DNA of 64,000 bases, from NCBI GenBank assembly GCA_947378785.1, contig CANCLK010000008.1, positions 1 through 64,000 of the forward strand, given 5' to 3'. This stretch comes from Comamonadaceae bacterium (lineage in GTDB: Bacteria; Pseudomonadota; Gammaproteobacteria; Burkholderiales; Burkholderiaceae_C). Below are positions 1 to 9,627 of the stretch, one piece after another. Below the pieces are notes generated by a model. The model saw only the letters and a list, made by a program, of their open reading frames with translations, ran no database searches and was not told the DNA's origin. Each line of letters begins with the position of its first letter. Within the stretch, counting starts at the first letter, position 1. A program made the position numbers and the translations under genes.

Positions 1-494
1 TAGCGCTTGAGCAACTTGGCTTGGTATTTGAAAGGCTCCAGCCCCTCTTTCATGGAAATGGAATTGACGATGCCCTTGCCCTGAATGCAGCGCAGGCCGG
101 CCTCGATCACGCTCCATTTGGAGCTGTCAATCATGATGGGCACGCGCGAAATATCGGGCTCGCTGGCGATCAGGTTCAGAAAACGCACCATGGCCGCCTG
201 GCTGTCAAGCATCGCCTCGTCCATGTTGATGTCGATGATCTGTGCGCCGTTTTCGACCTGTTGCCGGGCTACCACCAACGCCTGCTCGAAGTCGCCATTC
301 AAGATCAAGCGGGCAAAGGCTTTGGAGCCGGTGACGTTGGTGCGCTCACCAATGTTGACGAAGAGGGAATCAGCGCCGATGGAGACTGGCTCCAAGCCGG
401 ACAGCTTCATGGGCGGCACGTTGAACGACGATCTGGCTATGGCTGCAGTTGTAGCAGTAGGGGTGACGGAAATAGGAACGGAATTCGAAGACAT
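1..494 (-). CDS. metH: Methionine synthase, C-terminal half (pterin-binding/B12 part), partial, runs off window start
   Basis: Reverse-strand translation from ATG at 494 gives [151 protein letters not shown]..., the typical MetH pterin-binding domain; open to the window edge so absent from the ORF track. Confidence 0.93.
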   Translation of the reverse strand, partial: MSSNSVPISVTPTATTAAIARSSFNVPPMKLSGLEPVSIGADSLFVNIGERTNVTGSKAFARLILNGDFEQALVVARQQVENGAQIIDINMDEAMLDSQAAMVRFLNLIASEPDISRVPIMIDSSKWSVIEAGLRCIQGKGIVNSISMKEGLEPFKYQAKLLKR

Positions 495-497
495 GGA

Positions 498-583
498 CTC
501 ACCTTGGGACAAAGGTGAGCGTGGTTGCGGGAATCTGCTCCCAAGCCTGACGAAACCTGGGTTTCGCTGCAACGCTCCTTGAG
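498..583 (-). promoter_or_regulatory. SAH riboswitch-like leader plus RBS-sequestering hairpin upstream of metH C-terminal half
   Basis: Minus strand CTCAAGGAGCGTTGCAGCGAAACCCAGGTTTCGTCAGGCTTGGG...CGCAACCACGCTCACC resembles the SAH riboswitch pattern (GAGGAGCGyUGCA ... CAGGCUCGG ... AACGrCGCUCAC), followed by CTCACCTT-TGTCCC-AAGGTGAG hairpin just before ATG. Confidence 0.85.
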
Positions 584-611
584 AAGGCCGTTATTTTAAC
601 CGGTCTACGCG

Positions 612-890
612 TCAGGGATCACGCAGCAGCAGCAGCATCTGTTCGACCGCATAACCACAATCCCGCGGCCCGCGCAGGCAGTGCTGGGCAATCGGCTCGA
701 CACTGACGGTTTGGACCGCCATACCGGGGCGCTGGACACTCAATTGCCCTGGTGCGGTGACTGTCACGACGTAATCTGGGTATTGACCAACGATTTTTCC
801 GGACAGCAAAACATCCCAGGAGGGCGGCTTTTGGCCGCAAGCTACCAGCACGGCGGCTGCCGCTAGCAGCAGGCATCGCCAGTGCGTCAA
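612..890 (-). CDS. Small putative lipoprotein, unknown function
   Basis: 92 aa, N-terminal signal with lipobox-like LVACG; lies between the two metH halves and overlaps the upstream metH ORF by 4 nt. Confidence 0.65.
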   Translation of the reverse strand: MTHWRCLLLAAAAVLVACGQKPPSWDVLLSGKIVGQYPDYVVTVTAPGQLSVQRPGMAVQTVSVEPIAQHCLRGPRDCGYAVEQMLLLLRDP

Positions 891-1933
891 GCCGCCTCTT
901 TATAGAACCCGCCAGATGTCAAACCGCGCGGGCCGAAAGGCGCCACCGCCTGGTGAATCGCGCCAATATGCTCGGGTGTGGTGCCACAGCAGCCGCCGAC
1001 GATGTTGACCAAGCCTTCGTCCGCAAACTCACGCAGCAGACGGCTGGTGACGTCGGGAGTTTCGTCAAAGCCAGTGTCGCTCATGGGGTTGGGCAGGCCG
1101 GCGTTCGGGTAGCAGCTGATATAAGTGTCGCCAGCGACCCTGGCCAACTCCTGAATGTAGGGCCGCATGAGCGTGGCGCCCAACGCGCAGTTCAAGCCGA
1201 TGGCCAGCGGCTGGGCATGGCGAACGCTGTGCCAGAAAGCCGTCACTGTCTGGCCGCTCAAGATGCGGCCCGACGCATCGGTCACGGTGCCGCTGATGAT
1301 CAGAGGCAAGCGCTCGCCGGAGTTGTCAAAGTACTCGTCGATGGCAAACAACGCGGCCTTGGCGTTGAGCGTGTCAAAAATGGTTTCGACCAGCAACACG
1401 TCGCTGCCGCCTTTGACCAGCGCTTCAGTCTGCTCGTAATAGGCTTTGCGCAGTTCTTCAAAGCTGGTGTTGCGGGCGCCGGGATCATTCACATCGGGGC
1501 TGATGCTGGCTGTTTTGGGCGTCGGGCCGAGGGCGCCGACGACGAAACGCGGTTTATCGGGGGTTGAATATTTGTCACAGGCAGCACGGGCAATTCGCGC
1601 CGATTCGTAGTTCATCTCAATCGCCAACTCCGCCATGTCGTAGTCAGCTTGGGCCACGGTGGTGGCGCCAAAGGTATTGGTCTCGATCATGTCGGCACCC
1701 GCCGCAAGATAGCCTTCGTGGATGTCCTGAATCACATCCGGACGGGTCAGACTCAAGAGCTCGTTGTTGCCTTTGACGTCTTTGTGAAAGTCTTTGAACC
1801 GCTCGCCACGGTATTGCGCTTCATTGAGTTTGAAGCGCTGGATCATGGTGCCCATCGCGCCGTCCAAGATGGCGATGCGTTTTTCAAGAAGGGCGGGCAG
1901 CGCTTGGCCGCGGGTGTAATTAAAGGCTTTCAT
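887..1933 (-). CDS. metH: Methionine synthase N-terminal half (homocysteine S-methyltransferase domain)
   Basis: [32 protein letters not shown]..., [11 protein letters not shown] zinc-binding motif; start moved inward from the ORF track. Confidence 0.93.
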   Translation of the reverse strand: MKAFNYTRGQALPALLEKRIAILDGAMGTMIQRFKLNEAQYRGERFKDFHKDVKGNNELLSLTRPDVIQDIHEGYLAAGADMIETNTFGATTVAQADYDMAELAIEMNYESARIARAACDKYSTPDKPRFVVGALGPTPKTASISPDVNDPGARNTSFEELRKAYYEQTEALVKGGSDVLLVETIFDTLNAKAALFAIDEYFDNSGERLPLIISGTVTDASGRILSGQTVTAFWHSVRHAQPLAIGLNCALGATLMRPYIQELARVAGDTYISCYPNAGLPNPMSDTGFDETPDVTSRLLREFADEGLVNIVGGCCGTTPEHIGAIHQAVAPFGPRGLTSGGFYKEAA

Positions 1934-2014
1934 GGCCGCTATTGTAGAAAGGCTGCTAAAAAAAATAGCCGGCTGGGTCTTTCCCCGACAATAGGGAGAT
2001 TGCCTGATCTGACT

Positions 2015-2407
2015 ATGAAAAATCTGAAACCCCTCGACGCTTGGACACACCTGCAGCAGGAACCCGACACGCTGTTCATCGACGTGCGCATGGAAATTGA
2101 ATACATGTATGTCGGCCGCCCGCCGGGCGTTGTCAACGTGCCCTGGTATGAATACCCGGACCTGACCCCTGACCCCGTCGCCTTTGCCGAGGCCGTCACG
2201 CGCGAGGCGCGCGACAAGCATCAAAGCGTGTTGCTGATTTGCCGATCTGGCCAACGCACGCGGGATGCCGGTGCCGCCCTAGAAGCCGCTGGCTTCGACA
2301 ACGTGGCGCATGTGCTGAATGGCTTTGAAGGCGAGCTGGACGATCAGTTTCGCCGCTCTACTTTGTCGGGCTGGCGCTTTGCCGGCTTGCCATGGGAACA
2401 GATGTAG
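2015..2407 (+). CDS. Rhodanese-like domain protein
   Basis: [28 protein letters not shown]...[37 protein letters not shown]; catalytic CRSGQR loop. Confidence 0.9.
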   Translation: MKNLKPLDAWTHLQQEPDTLFIDVRMEIEYMYVGRPPGVVNVPWYEYPDLTPDPVAFAEAVTREARDKHQSVLLICRSGQRTRDAGAALEAAGFDNVAHVLNGFEGELDDQFRRSTLSGWRFAGLPWEQM

Positions 2408-2431
2408 CGTCCCCTGAACACTGGATATTTT

Positions 2432-4312
2432 TTGCCTTCTAACGCACTTTCTAACGACCCTTCGCCCCTGAACATCCTGAGCGACGTGTTTGGCTACAGT
2501 AGCTTTCGCGGCCCGCAAGAAGACATCGTCAACCATGTGGTGCATGGTGGTGACGCACTGGTTTTGATGCCCACAGGCGGCGGTAAATCTCTCTGCTATC
2601 AAATCCCGGCCATCGCCCGGCAACAAGCCGGCCACGGCGTGACGATCGTCATCTCGCCGCTGATTGCATTGATGCACGACCAGGTCGGAGCGCTGCACGA
2701 GGCGGGCGTGTCGGCGGCTTTTCTCAATTCGACCCAGACGCAAGAAGAAAGCAGTGCGCTCGAAAAGCAGCTGCTGCGCAACGAACTCACGCTGCTATAC
2801 GCGGCACCCGAACGCATCAACACGCCACGCATGAAGGGTCTGCTCGGCTCGCTACATGAGCGCGGTCTGCTCAGCCTGTTTGCGATTGATGAAGCGCATT
2901 GCGTGAGCCAGTGGGGCCATGACTTTCGGCCTGAGTACCGCTCGCTGAGCTTGCTGCACGAAACCTTTCCCGACGTGCCGCGGGTGGCGCTCACTGCCAC
3001 CGCTGACGCGCTGACACGGCAAGACATGATTGAGCGCTTGAAGCTCGAAGACGCCCGCGAATTTGTCAGCAGTTTTGACCGGCCCAACATCCGCTACACG
3101 ATTGTTGAAAAAACCGACCCAACACGGCAACTGCTGCGCTTCATTGAAACCGAACACGCTGGCGAGTCCGGCATCGTCTATTGCCAGTCGCGCAAACGGG
3201 TCGAAGAAATTGCCGACATGCTGCAAGACGCCGGCCTCAAAGCCATGGCTTATCACGCCGGGCTGGATGCATCAGTGCGCCAGCAACGGCAAGACCGCTT
3301 CCTGCGAGAAGACGCCATGGTCATGGTCGCCACCATCGCCTTTGGTATGGGTATCGACAAGCCAGATGTGCGCTTTGTCGCGCATCTCGACATGCCGAAA
3401 AACATCGAAGGCTATTACCAGGAAACCGGCCGCGCCGGTCGTGATGGTTTGCCGGCTAACGCCTGGATGGCCTACGGCCTGCAAGACGTGGTAAACCAAC
3501 GCCGGATGATCGACACCAGCGAAGTCGCCAGCGAAGAGTTCAAACAAGTCATGCGCGGCAAACTCGACGCGCTGCTGACACTAGCCGAAGACACGCGCTG
3601 CCGCCGAGTCAGTTTGCTGAGCTACTTTGGTGAAGACAGCCTGCCTTGTGGCAATTGCGACAACTGCCTGAACCCACCCGCAGTATGGGACGCCACGATT
3701 GCCGCACGCAAGATGCTGAGCTGCATTTATCGCGTGCAGCAAGCCAGCGGCATCAGCTTTGGGGCCGGTCACATCATGGACATCTTGCGCGGCAAAGTCA
3801 CCGACAAAGTGACCCAGTACGCGCACGACAAACTCAGCACTTTCGGCATTGGAGCTGAGCTGGCCGAGACGCAGTGGCGCGGCGTGCTGCGCCAGCTGAT
3901 TGCCAAAAACATGGTGCGCGTCGACAGCGAAGCCTTCAGCACTTTGCAGTTGCTGCCTGACGCCCGCGCGGTGCTGCGTGGCGAAGTGACTGTGATGCTG
4001 CGTGAACAAGCTCTGGGCGGCAGCGCCGATCGTAAAAAACGCAGCGTCAAAACATCCGTCAAAGGCATGGCCGAAGCCAGCCTCAACGCTGGCGCACTGG
4101 AGCGCTTGGGCAAGCTCAAAGCCTGGCGCGCTGAGGTGGCCCGCGAGCACAACCTCCCGGCATTTGTGATCTTTCATGACGCCACGCTGCGGGCCTTGGC
4201 TGAGCAAGATCCGCAAAGCTTGGGCGACCTTGAAGGCATCAGCGGCATGGGTGCGAAAAAGTTGCAAGCCTACGGCGCGGAAGTGCTGCGCGTGTGCGCC
4301 GCTGCCGCATGA
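2432..4312 (+). CDS. recQ: ATP-dependent DNA helicase RecQ
   Basis: [55 protein letters not shown] zinc cysteines and C-terminal HRDC; apparent TTG start. Confidence 0.95.
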   Translation: MPSNALSNDPSPLNILSDVFGYSSFRGPQEDIVNHVVHGGDALVLMPTGGGKSLCYQIPAIARQQAGHGVTIVISPLIALMHDQVGALHEAGVSAAFLNSTQTQEESSALEKQLLRNELTLLYAAPERINTPRMKGLLGSLHERGLLSLFAIDEAHCVSQWGHDFRPEYRSLSLLHETFPDVPRVALTATADALTRQDMIERLKLEDAREFVSSFDRPNIRYTIVEKTDPTRQLLRFIETEHAGESGIVYCQSRKRVEEIADMLQDAGLKAMAYHAGLDASVRQQRQDRFLREDAMVMVATIAFGMGIDKPDVRFVAHLDMPKNIEGYYQETGRAGRDGLPANAWMAYGLQDVVNQRRMIDTSEVASEEFKQVMRGKLDALLTLAEDTRCRRVSLLSYFGEDSLPCGNCDNCLNPPAVWDATIAARKMLSCIYRVQQASGISFGAGHIMDILRGKVTDKVTQYAHDKLSTFGIGAELAETQWRGVLRQLIAKNMVRVDSEAFSTLQLLPDARAVLRGEVTVMLREQALGGSADRKKRSVKTSVKGMAEASLNAGALERLGKLKAWRAEVAREHNLPAFVIFHDATLRALAEQDPQSLGDLEGISGMGAKKLQAYGAEVLRVCAAAA

Positions 4313-4435
4313 GTCTCGCGTTGAATAGCCTGTCGAATAGCGGGTTACCCGCTTGCCCCTTAAGCTTGCGCTAGGATTTGCCGACCCGCACCCAACCCGA
4401 CAGGGGACAGATGCAGCAGCAGCGTTTTACGTTTC

Positions 4436-5485
4436 ATGGAGATTGCCTTGCCTACTTTTGCAACCATCAATAATCTGCGGGCACTGCTGGCCGGACTTTG
4501 TCTGACCGCCACACTACCTGCTTTCGCTGGCAAAACGCTGGAGGCCATCAAATCGCGCGGGCAAGTGGTTTGTGGTGTCAACACTGGTGTTGCTGGCTTC
4601 TCGGCAGCCGACTCCAATGGCAACTGGTCCGGGCTGGATGTCGACATTTGCAAAGCTGTCGCTGCCGCCACGCTGGGCGACCCTAAAAAAGTGAAGTTTG
4701 TGCCGCTGAATGCGCAACAGCGTTTCACGGCGCTGCAGTCTGGCGAAGTCGATGTGCTATCGCGCAACACCACCTTCAGTCTGTCGCGTGACGCATCGCT
4801 CGGTCTGCACCAAACCGTTGTGACGTATTACGACGGTCAGGGTTTCATGGTGCCGGCCAAGTTCAACATCAAAAGCGCCAAGCAGCTCAAGGGCCAAACC
4901 GTTTGCGTGCAGTCCGGCACCACCACCGAAAAGAACCTGAGCGATTACTCGCGGACCCACAAGCTGGCCATCAAGCCAGTGGTTTTTGAGAAATTCGAAG
5001 CCGCCAATGCCGCCTATTTCTCAGGTCGCTGCGTCGCCTACACCACAGACGCATCAGGGCTGGCTTCCATCCGCAACAAGGAAGCCCGAACCCCGGCAGA
5101 GCACGTCATCCTGCCTGATTTGATTTCCAAAGAGCCCCTCGGCCCGATGGTGCGCCGCGGTGATGATGAATGGTTTGCCATCGTCAAGTGGGTGATTTAC
5201 GGCCTGATCGAAGCGGAAGAATATGGCATGACCCAAGCCAACGTTGACGCGCTGAAAACCAGCACCAGTGACCCGGTGATCCAGCGTATTCTGGGCACCA
5301 CTGAAGACACCGGCAGACTGCTCGGCTTGGACAAAGAATGGATGTTGCGCGCCCTCAAAGCCACGGGGAACTACGGCGAAATATTTGAGCGCAATGTCGG
5401 CCCCAAGTCGCCCCTCGGTTTGCCGCGCGGCGTCAACAAGCAGTGGAACAACGGTGGTTTGATGTACGCCTATCCGCTGCGCTGA
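4436..5485 (+). CDS. aapJ: General L-amino acid ABC transporter, substrate-binding protein
   Basis: Signal peptide, GVNTGVAGFSAADSNGNWSGLDVDICKAVAAATLGD; followed by two permeases and an ATPase. Confidence 0.9.
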   Translation: MEIALPTFATINNLRALLAGLCLTATLPAFAGKTLEAIKSRGQVVCGVNTGVAGFSAADSNGNWSGLDVDICKAVAAATLGDPKKVKFVPLNAQQRFTALQSGEVDVLSRNTTFSLSRDASLGLHQTVVTYYDGQGFMVPAKFNIKSAKQLKGQTVCVQSGTTTEKNLSDYSRTHKLAIKPVVFEKFEAANAAYFSGRCVAYTTDASGLASIRNKEARTPAEHVILPDLISKEPLGPMVRRGDDEWFAIVKWVIYGLIEAEEYGMTQANVDALKTSTSDPVIQRILGTTEDTGRLLGLDKEWMLRALKATGNYGEIFERNVGPKSPLGLPRGVNKQWNNGGLMYAYPLR

Positions 5486-5491
5486 CATGGC

Positions 5492-6682
5492 ATGACGCCC
5501 ACGATTCAAACCAAGCCAGCTTTACCAGCCAAGAAAAAATGGTCCTGGCGTAGCCGGGCCTTTCGCGGTCTGGTCTACCAAGCGCTGGCGCTGCTCTTGA
5601 CCGCCTTGGCGCTTTGGTATTTAGGGCACAACACGCTGATCAACATGCGCGAGCGTGGCATTCAGAGCGGCTTTGATTTTCTGACGCAGACCGCCGGCTT
5701 TGACATTGGCGAAAGCCTGTTTCCCTTTGACGCCAGCCAACCTTACTGGCAGGCTTTTTTGATCGGCCTGAGCAACACCTTGCGCGTGGCGCTGATCGGT
5801 ATCGTCTTGGCCACGCTGATTGGCACGCTGGTCGGCGTGGGTCGCTTTTCGCGCAATGCGCTGATGCGCGGCGTGTGTTCCGCCTACGTCGAAATTTTCC
5901 GGAACATTCCGATCTTGCTGCAATTGCTGATGTGGTATTTGCTGTTCACCGAAGTCTTGCCTGCCGCCTCGGAAGCTTGGCAACTCGGCTCGGTCTTCCT
6001 CAGCAAAGGCGGCCTTAATTTCCCGATTCCTATCTGGTCCGTCGGCCATGCTTTGGCGGCGGCGGGCGTGCTGATAGGCGCAGTATTGGCTTGGCGGTAC
6101 CGCCACCGGGCCATCGCCCATTTTGAAACGACCGGAGAGTTGCGCAACATGGTCTGGCTACCGCTGGCCATGCTGCTTGTCGGCGGGTTATTGGGCTGGC
6201 TGGCCGGTGGCGCACCGACCGCCATGAACGCACCCTCGCGCGGCCTGTTTGCGATTGAAAACGGTGGCGCGCTGACGCCTGAGTTCATCGCCGTGTTGCT
6301 CGGGTTGACGGCCTACACCGCGGCCTTTATTGCGGAGGTTGTTCGCGCCGGGATTCAGTCCGTCGCCCTCGGGCAAAGCGAAGCGGCGGCGGCGTTGGGT
6401 CTGAGCCGACGGCAAGAAATGCGGCTGGTGATGTTGCCGCAAGCGCTGCGCGTCATCATTCCACCACTCACCAACCAGTACCTGAACCTGACCAAAAATT
6501 CCTCTCTGGCGGTGGCCATTGGCTACCCCGATGTGGTCTCTATCTCCAACACCGCACTGAATCAAACCGGCCGGGCCGTCGAGTGCATCAGCATCGTGAT
6601 GGTGATTTACCTCAGCACTTCGCTGCTGACATCGTGGTTGATGAGCCGCTACAACGCCCGAGCGGCCATCAAGGAACGTTGA
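5492..6682 (+). CDS. aapQ: General L-amino acid ABC transporter permease
   Basis: Multi-TM His/Glu/Gln-type permease, EAAAALGLSRRQEMRLVMLPQALRVIIPPLTNQYLNLTKNSSLA. Confidence 0.9.
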   Translation: MTPTIQTKPALPAKKKWSWRSRAFRGLVYQALALLLTALALWYLGHNTLINMRERGIQSGFDFLTQTAGFDIGESLFPFDASQPYWQAFLIGLSNTLRVALIGIVLATLIGTLVGVGRFSRNALMRGVCSAYVEIFRNIPILLQLLMWYLLFTEVLPAASEAWQLGSVFLSKGGLNFPIPIWSVGHALAAAGVLIGAVLAWRYRHRAIAHFETTGELRNMVWLPLAMLLVGGLLGWLAGGAPTAMNAPSRGLFAIENGGALTPEFIAVLLGLTAYTAAFIAEVVRAGIQSVALGQSEAAAALGLSRRQEMRLVMLPQALRVIIPPLTNQYLNLTKNSSLAVAIGYPDVVSISNTALNQTGRAVECISIVMVIYLSTSLLTSWLMSRYNARAAIKER

Positions 6683-6702
6683 GTGACTCCAGCCGTTGAC
6701 TT

Positions 6703-7806
6703 ATGACCGCTAAAACTTTTCACGCAATTCCTGCGCGCCCCGCACCCGTGCGCCATGGCGGTCTACAGAGCTGGCTCAAGCGCAATCTGTTCGGCGACCT
6801 TCGCACCACGCTTGGTACTGTGTTGCTAGGCGGCTTGCTAGTTTGGACCCTGCCGCAGTTCATCCAATGGGCCTTGTTGTCGGCCACTTGGCGACCCGAT
6901 GTCGACGCTTGCCGAGCGGCGACCATGGGGGCCTGTTGGGGCGTGGTGGCCGAAAAATACCGGCTCATCATCTTTGGCCGCTATCCCTTCGACGAGCAAT
7001 GGCGGCCGCTCTTGGCCACTGTCTTGATGCTTAGCGTGTTGGTCGCCAGTTGTGTGCGCTTTTTCTGGAAGCCTTGGCTGACCTTGCTGTGGGTGGCTGT
7101 GTTGGCGGTATTTTTTGTGCTGATGTATGGCGACAGCTTTGGGCTGACGCGGGTAGAAACTGATCGCTGGGGCGGCTTTCCGCTGACGCTGTTGCTGGCT
7201 TCGCTGTCGATCGCCATGGCTTTTCCGTTGGCACTGCTGGTGGCCCTCGGCCGCCGCTCTGACTTGCCGGCAATACGCAGCGCCTGCACGATTTACATCG
7301 AACTGGTGCGCGGTGTGCCGCTGATTTCTGTGCTGTTCATGGCCTCTTTTTTGTTCCCGCTGTTCATGCCGCAGGGCACCCGCATCGACGTGCTGATTCG
7401 CGTGCTGATCGGCATCACGCTGTTTGCCGCCGCCTACATGGCCGAGGTGATTCGCGGCGGTCTGCAAGCCATCCCCAAAGGTCAGGTCGAAGCGGCTGCC
7501 ACACTCGGTCTGTCCTACTGGCAGACACAGCGCAAGATCGTGCTACCGCAAGCGCTGGCGATCGTCGTGCCGGGCATCATGAACAACTTCATTGGCATCT
7601 TCAAGGACACCTCCTTGGTGACCATCGTCAGTCTGTATGAGCTCACCGGCGCGCTCGGTCTGGCCCTCAATTCAGATGCCGATTGGCGCCCGTTCAAGGT
7701 CGAGGGCTATCTCTTCATCGCCCTGATCTATTTCACTTTTTGCTTTGCCATGTCGCGTTACAGCCTGTGGGTTGAAAAGCAAGTTAACCAAGGCCATGCG
7801 CGATGA
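6703..7806 (+). CDS. aapM: General L-amino acid ABC transporter permease
   Basis: [44 protein letters not shown]. Confidence 0.9.
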   Translation: MTAKTFHAIPARPAPVRHGGLQSWLKRNLFGDLRTTLGTVLLGGLLVWTLPQFIQWALLSATWRPDVDACRAATMGACWGVVAEKYRLIIFGRYPFDEQWRPLLATVLMLSVLVASCVRFFWKPWLTLLWVAVLAVFFVLMYGDSFGLTRVETDRWGGFPLTLLLASLSIAMAFPLALLVALGRRSDLPAIRSACTIYIELVRGVPLISVLFMASFLFPLFMPQGTRIDVLIRVLIGITLFAAAYMAEVIRGGLQAIPKGQVEAAATLGLSYWQTQRKIVLPQALAIVVPGIMNNFIGIFKDTSLVTIVSLYELTGALGLALNSDADWRPFKVEGYLFIALIYFTFCFAMSRYSLWVEKQVNQGHAR

Positions 7807-8546
7807 GCGACTCCATCATCACCTTCGACAAAGTCAACAAATGGTACGGCAACGATTTTCATGTGCTGCGCGACATTGATTTGCAGGTCCGTCAAGGCGA
7901 ACGCATCGTGATTTGCGGCCCGTCCGGCTCTGGCAAGTCAACGCTGATCCGCTGCATCAACCGGCTTGAAGAACACCAGCTGGGGCGTCTCATCGTCGCC
8001 GGCATTGAGCTGTCGGATGACGTCAAAGCCATTGATGCCGTCCGCCAGCAAGTCGGCATGGTGTTTCAACAGTTCAATTTGTTTCCGCATTTGACGGTGC
8101 TGGATAACCTGACGCTGTCGCCGATATGGGTCAGCAAAATGCCGAAAAAAGAAGCCGAAGAAAAAGCCATGCAGCAACTCGAACGGGTACAGATCGCCGA
8201 GCAAGCGCATAAGTTTCCGCTGCAGCTGTCGGGCGGCCAGCAGCAACGCGTGGCGATTGCCCGCGCGCTGTGTTTGAAGCCAAAAATCATGCTTTTTGAC
8301 GAACCCACGTCAGCGCTGGACCCCGAGATGATCAAGGAAGTGCTGGACGTCATTGTGGAGTTGGCCGATCAAGGCATCACCTTGCTCTGCGTGACACATG
8401 AAATGGGTTTTGCCAAAGTTGTTGCTGACCGCGTGATCTTCATGGACCAAGGCCAGATCGTCGAACAAAACACGCCGGATGAGTTTTTCAATCACCCGCA
8501 GACCGACCGTGCACAGGATTTTTTATCGAAGATTCTGGGGCACTGA
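7803..8546 (+). CDS. aapP: General L-amino acid ABC transporter ATP-binding protein
   Basis: Walker [25 protein letters not shown], Walker [15 protein letters not shown]; overlaps aapM by 4 nt. Confidence 0.92.
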   Translation: MSDSIITFDKVNKWYGNDFHVLRDIDLQVRQGERIVICGPSGSGKSTLIRCINRLEEHQLGRLIVAGIELSDDVKAIDAVRQQVGMVFQQFNLFPHLTVLDNLTLSPIWVSKMPKKEAEEKAMQQLERVQIAEQAHKFPLQLSGGQQQRVAIARALCLKPKIMLFDEPTSALDPEMIKEVLDVIVELADQGITLLCVTHEMGFAKVVADRVIFMDQGQIVEQNTPDEFFNHPQTDRAQDFLSKILGH

Positions 8547-8570
8547 CACGCACGGGAAAGTCATCTCGCT

Positions 8571-9032
8571 TCAGTTCCAGCCAATCACATCAAATCCTCT
8601 TTCGGCTAAGCAGCGCTGAACATAACTGCGGTAAACGCTGCTGGGCCGTCCCCCACGCACAGCCGCCTGAGTTGCGCCGGCAGCACCGCCAATCGCCGCG
8701 CCACCCAGCCCTGACCGCAACATGCCTTCGGCGCCTCGACCAAACACCAGCGCGCCAACGGCACTGGCGACACCCGCCACAGCAGCGCCTTCGCCCGCCC
8801 GCTGTGCCACTTGGCTGTTTTCTTCGGCGCGCAGACCGGCTGCGCTGGCGCGTGACTGGCAGGTCGCCACTTCATGCTGGGCCTGAGCCTCACCGACGCG
8901 GTTGAAAGCGGCGTTTGGATAGAGCACTGGCTTCGCAGCGGCGCTGTTAGGGCCGGTGCTGGCACAGCTGGCCAAGCCCAGGCAAGCGACCAACAAAGCA
9001 GTGTGACGGCTCCATAAAAAGTGATTCCTCAT
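8571..9032 (-). CDS. Glycine-zipper-like lipoprotein
   Basis: MRNHFLWSRHTALLVACLGLASCAS lipoprotein signal; GVASAVGALVFGRGAEGMLRSGLGGAAIGGAAGA glycine-rich stretch. Confidence 0.7.
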   Translation of the reverse strand: MRNHFLWSRHTALLVACLGLASCASTGPNSAAAKPVLYPNAAFNRVGEAQAQHEVATCQSRASAAGLRAEENSQVAQRAGEGAAVAGVASAVGALVFGRGAEGMLRSGLGGAAIGGAAGATQAAVRGGRPSSVYRSYVQRCLAERGFDVIGWN

Positions 9033-9146
9033 GGCATGAGTCCGTGTTGTGAGTTGATTTAAGCGCTCCATTTTGACCTTTGCGTTTTAAGCCTCCACCT
9101 CAAAAAGGTAAAATCTCTTCAGTTTTACAAGTACCTAGGAGCTTTC

Positions 9147-9314
9147 ATGTCCAAGCCAGCTGATCATTCCACCCACGATGCACACGCCCATGATGTGCCT
9201 GCCGTTGAGGAGGATCCGGTCGATTCCATCGTGTCGATGATGCCTATCGTCTTGCCACTGGCAGGCGCGGTCTTGATGTTTTTGCTGGCTTTTATTGCCG
9301 TCATGATGGCCTGA
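9147..9314 (+). CDS. Small (55 aa) single-pass membrane protein, unknown function
   Basis: MSKPADHSTHDAHAHDVPAVEEDPVDSIVSMMPIVLPLAGAVLMFLLAFIAVMMA*; AGGAG RBS upstream; terminator directly downstream; below the ORF-track size cutoff. Confidence 0.7.
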   Translation: MSKPADHSTHDAHAHDVPAVEEDPVDSIVSMMPIVLPLAGAVLMFLLAFIAVMMA

Positions 9315-9346
9315 AACAGCCCCGCATCTTTGGCTCACACATCACA

Positions 9347-9371
9347 GGCCAGCCATCGTGCTGGCTTTTTT
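9347..9371 (+). terminator. Rho-independent terminator
   Basis: GCCAGC-CATCGT-GCTGGC followed by TTTTTT. Confidence 0.75.
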
Positions 9372-9627
9372 CTCGTCCGAACTAGGCGAAATCGACATAA
9401 CATCATGTAGGTTTTGCATATCTTTCGGCCGTAACCACTAGGTAACCGACGTCAGAAGTTCTTAGAATGGCCCCTCGCACAGCTACAAATGGGTTGTTTA
9501 AACAACGACTTTGAGGCTTTGCTGCGCTGGCTTTTCAGCGTTATTTCGCGAGTCATTGCAACGTCCGGGTTGGCCCGGTTGCTTGCTGGGTCTGCCGAAA
9601 TCACGTTTTTAACCTTGGAGCTTTTCG

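Noticed and set aside
21-582. Plus-strand ORFs of 165 aa at the window start
   Set aside because: They are antisense shadows of the metH C-terminal half and its leader; the minus strand gives a clear MetH protein
3581-4267. 228-aa minus-strand ORF
   Set aside because: Shadow of recQ
4335-4360. GCGGGTTACCCGC hairpin after recQ as a terminator
   Set aside because: Short stem with essentially no loop and no T-tract; not convincing
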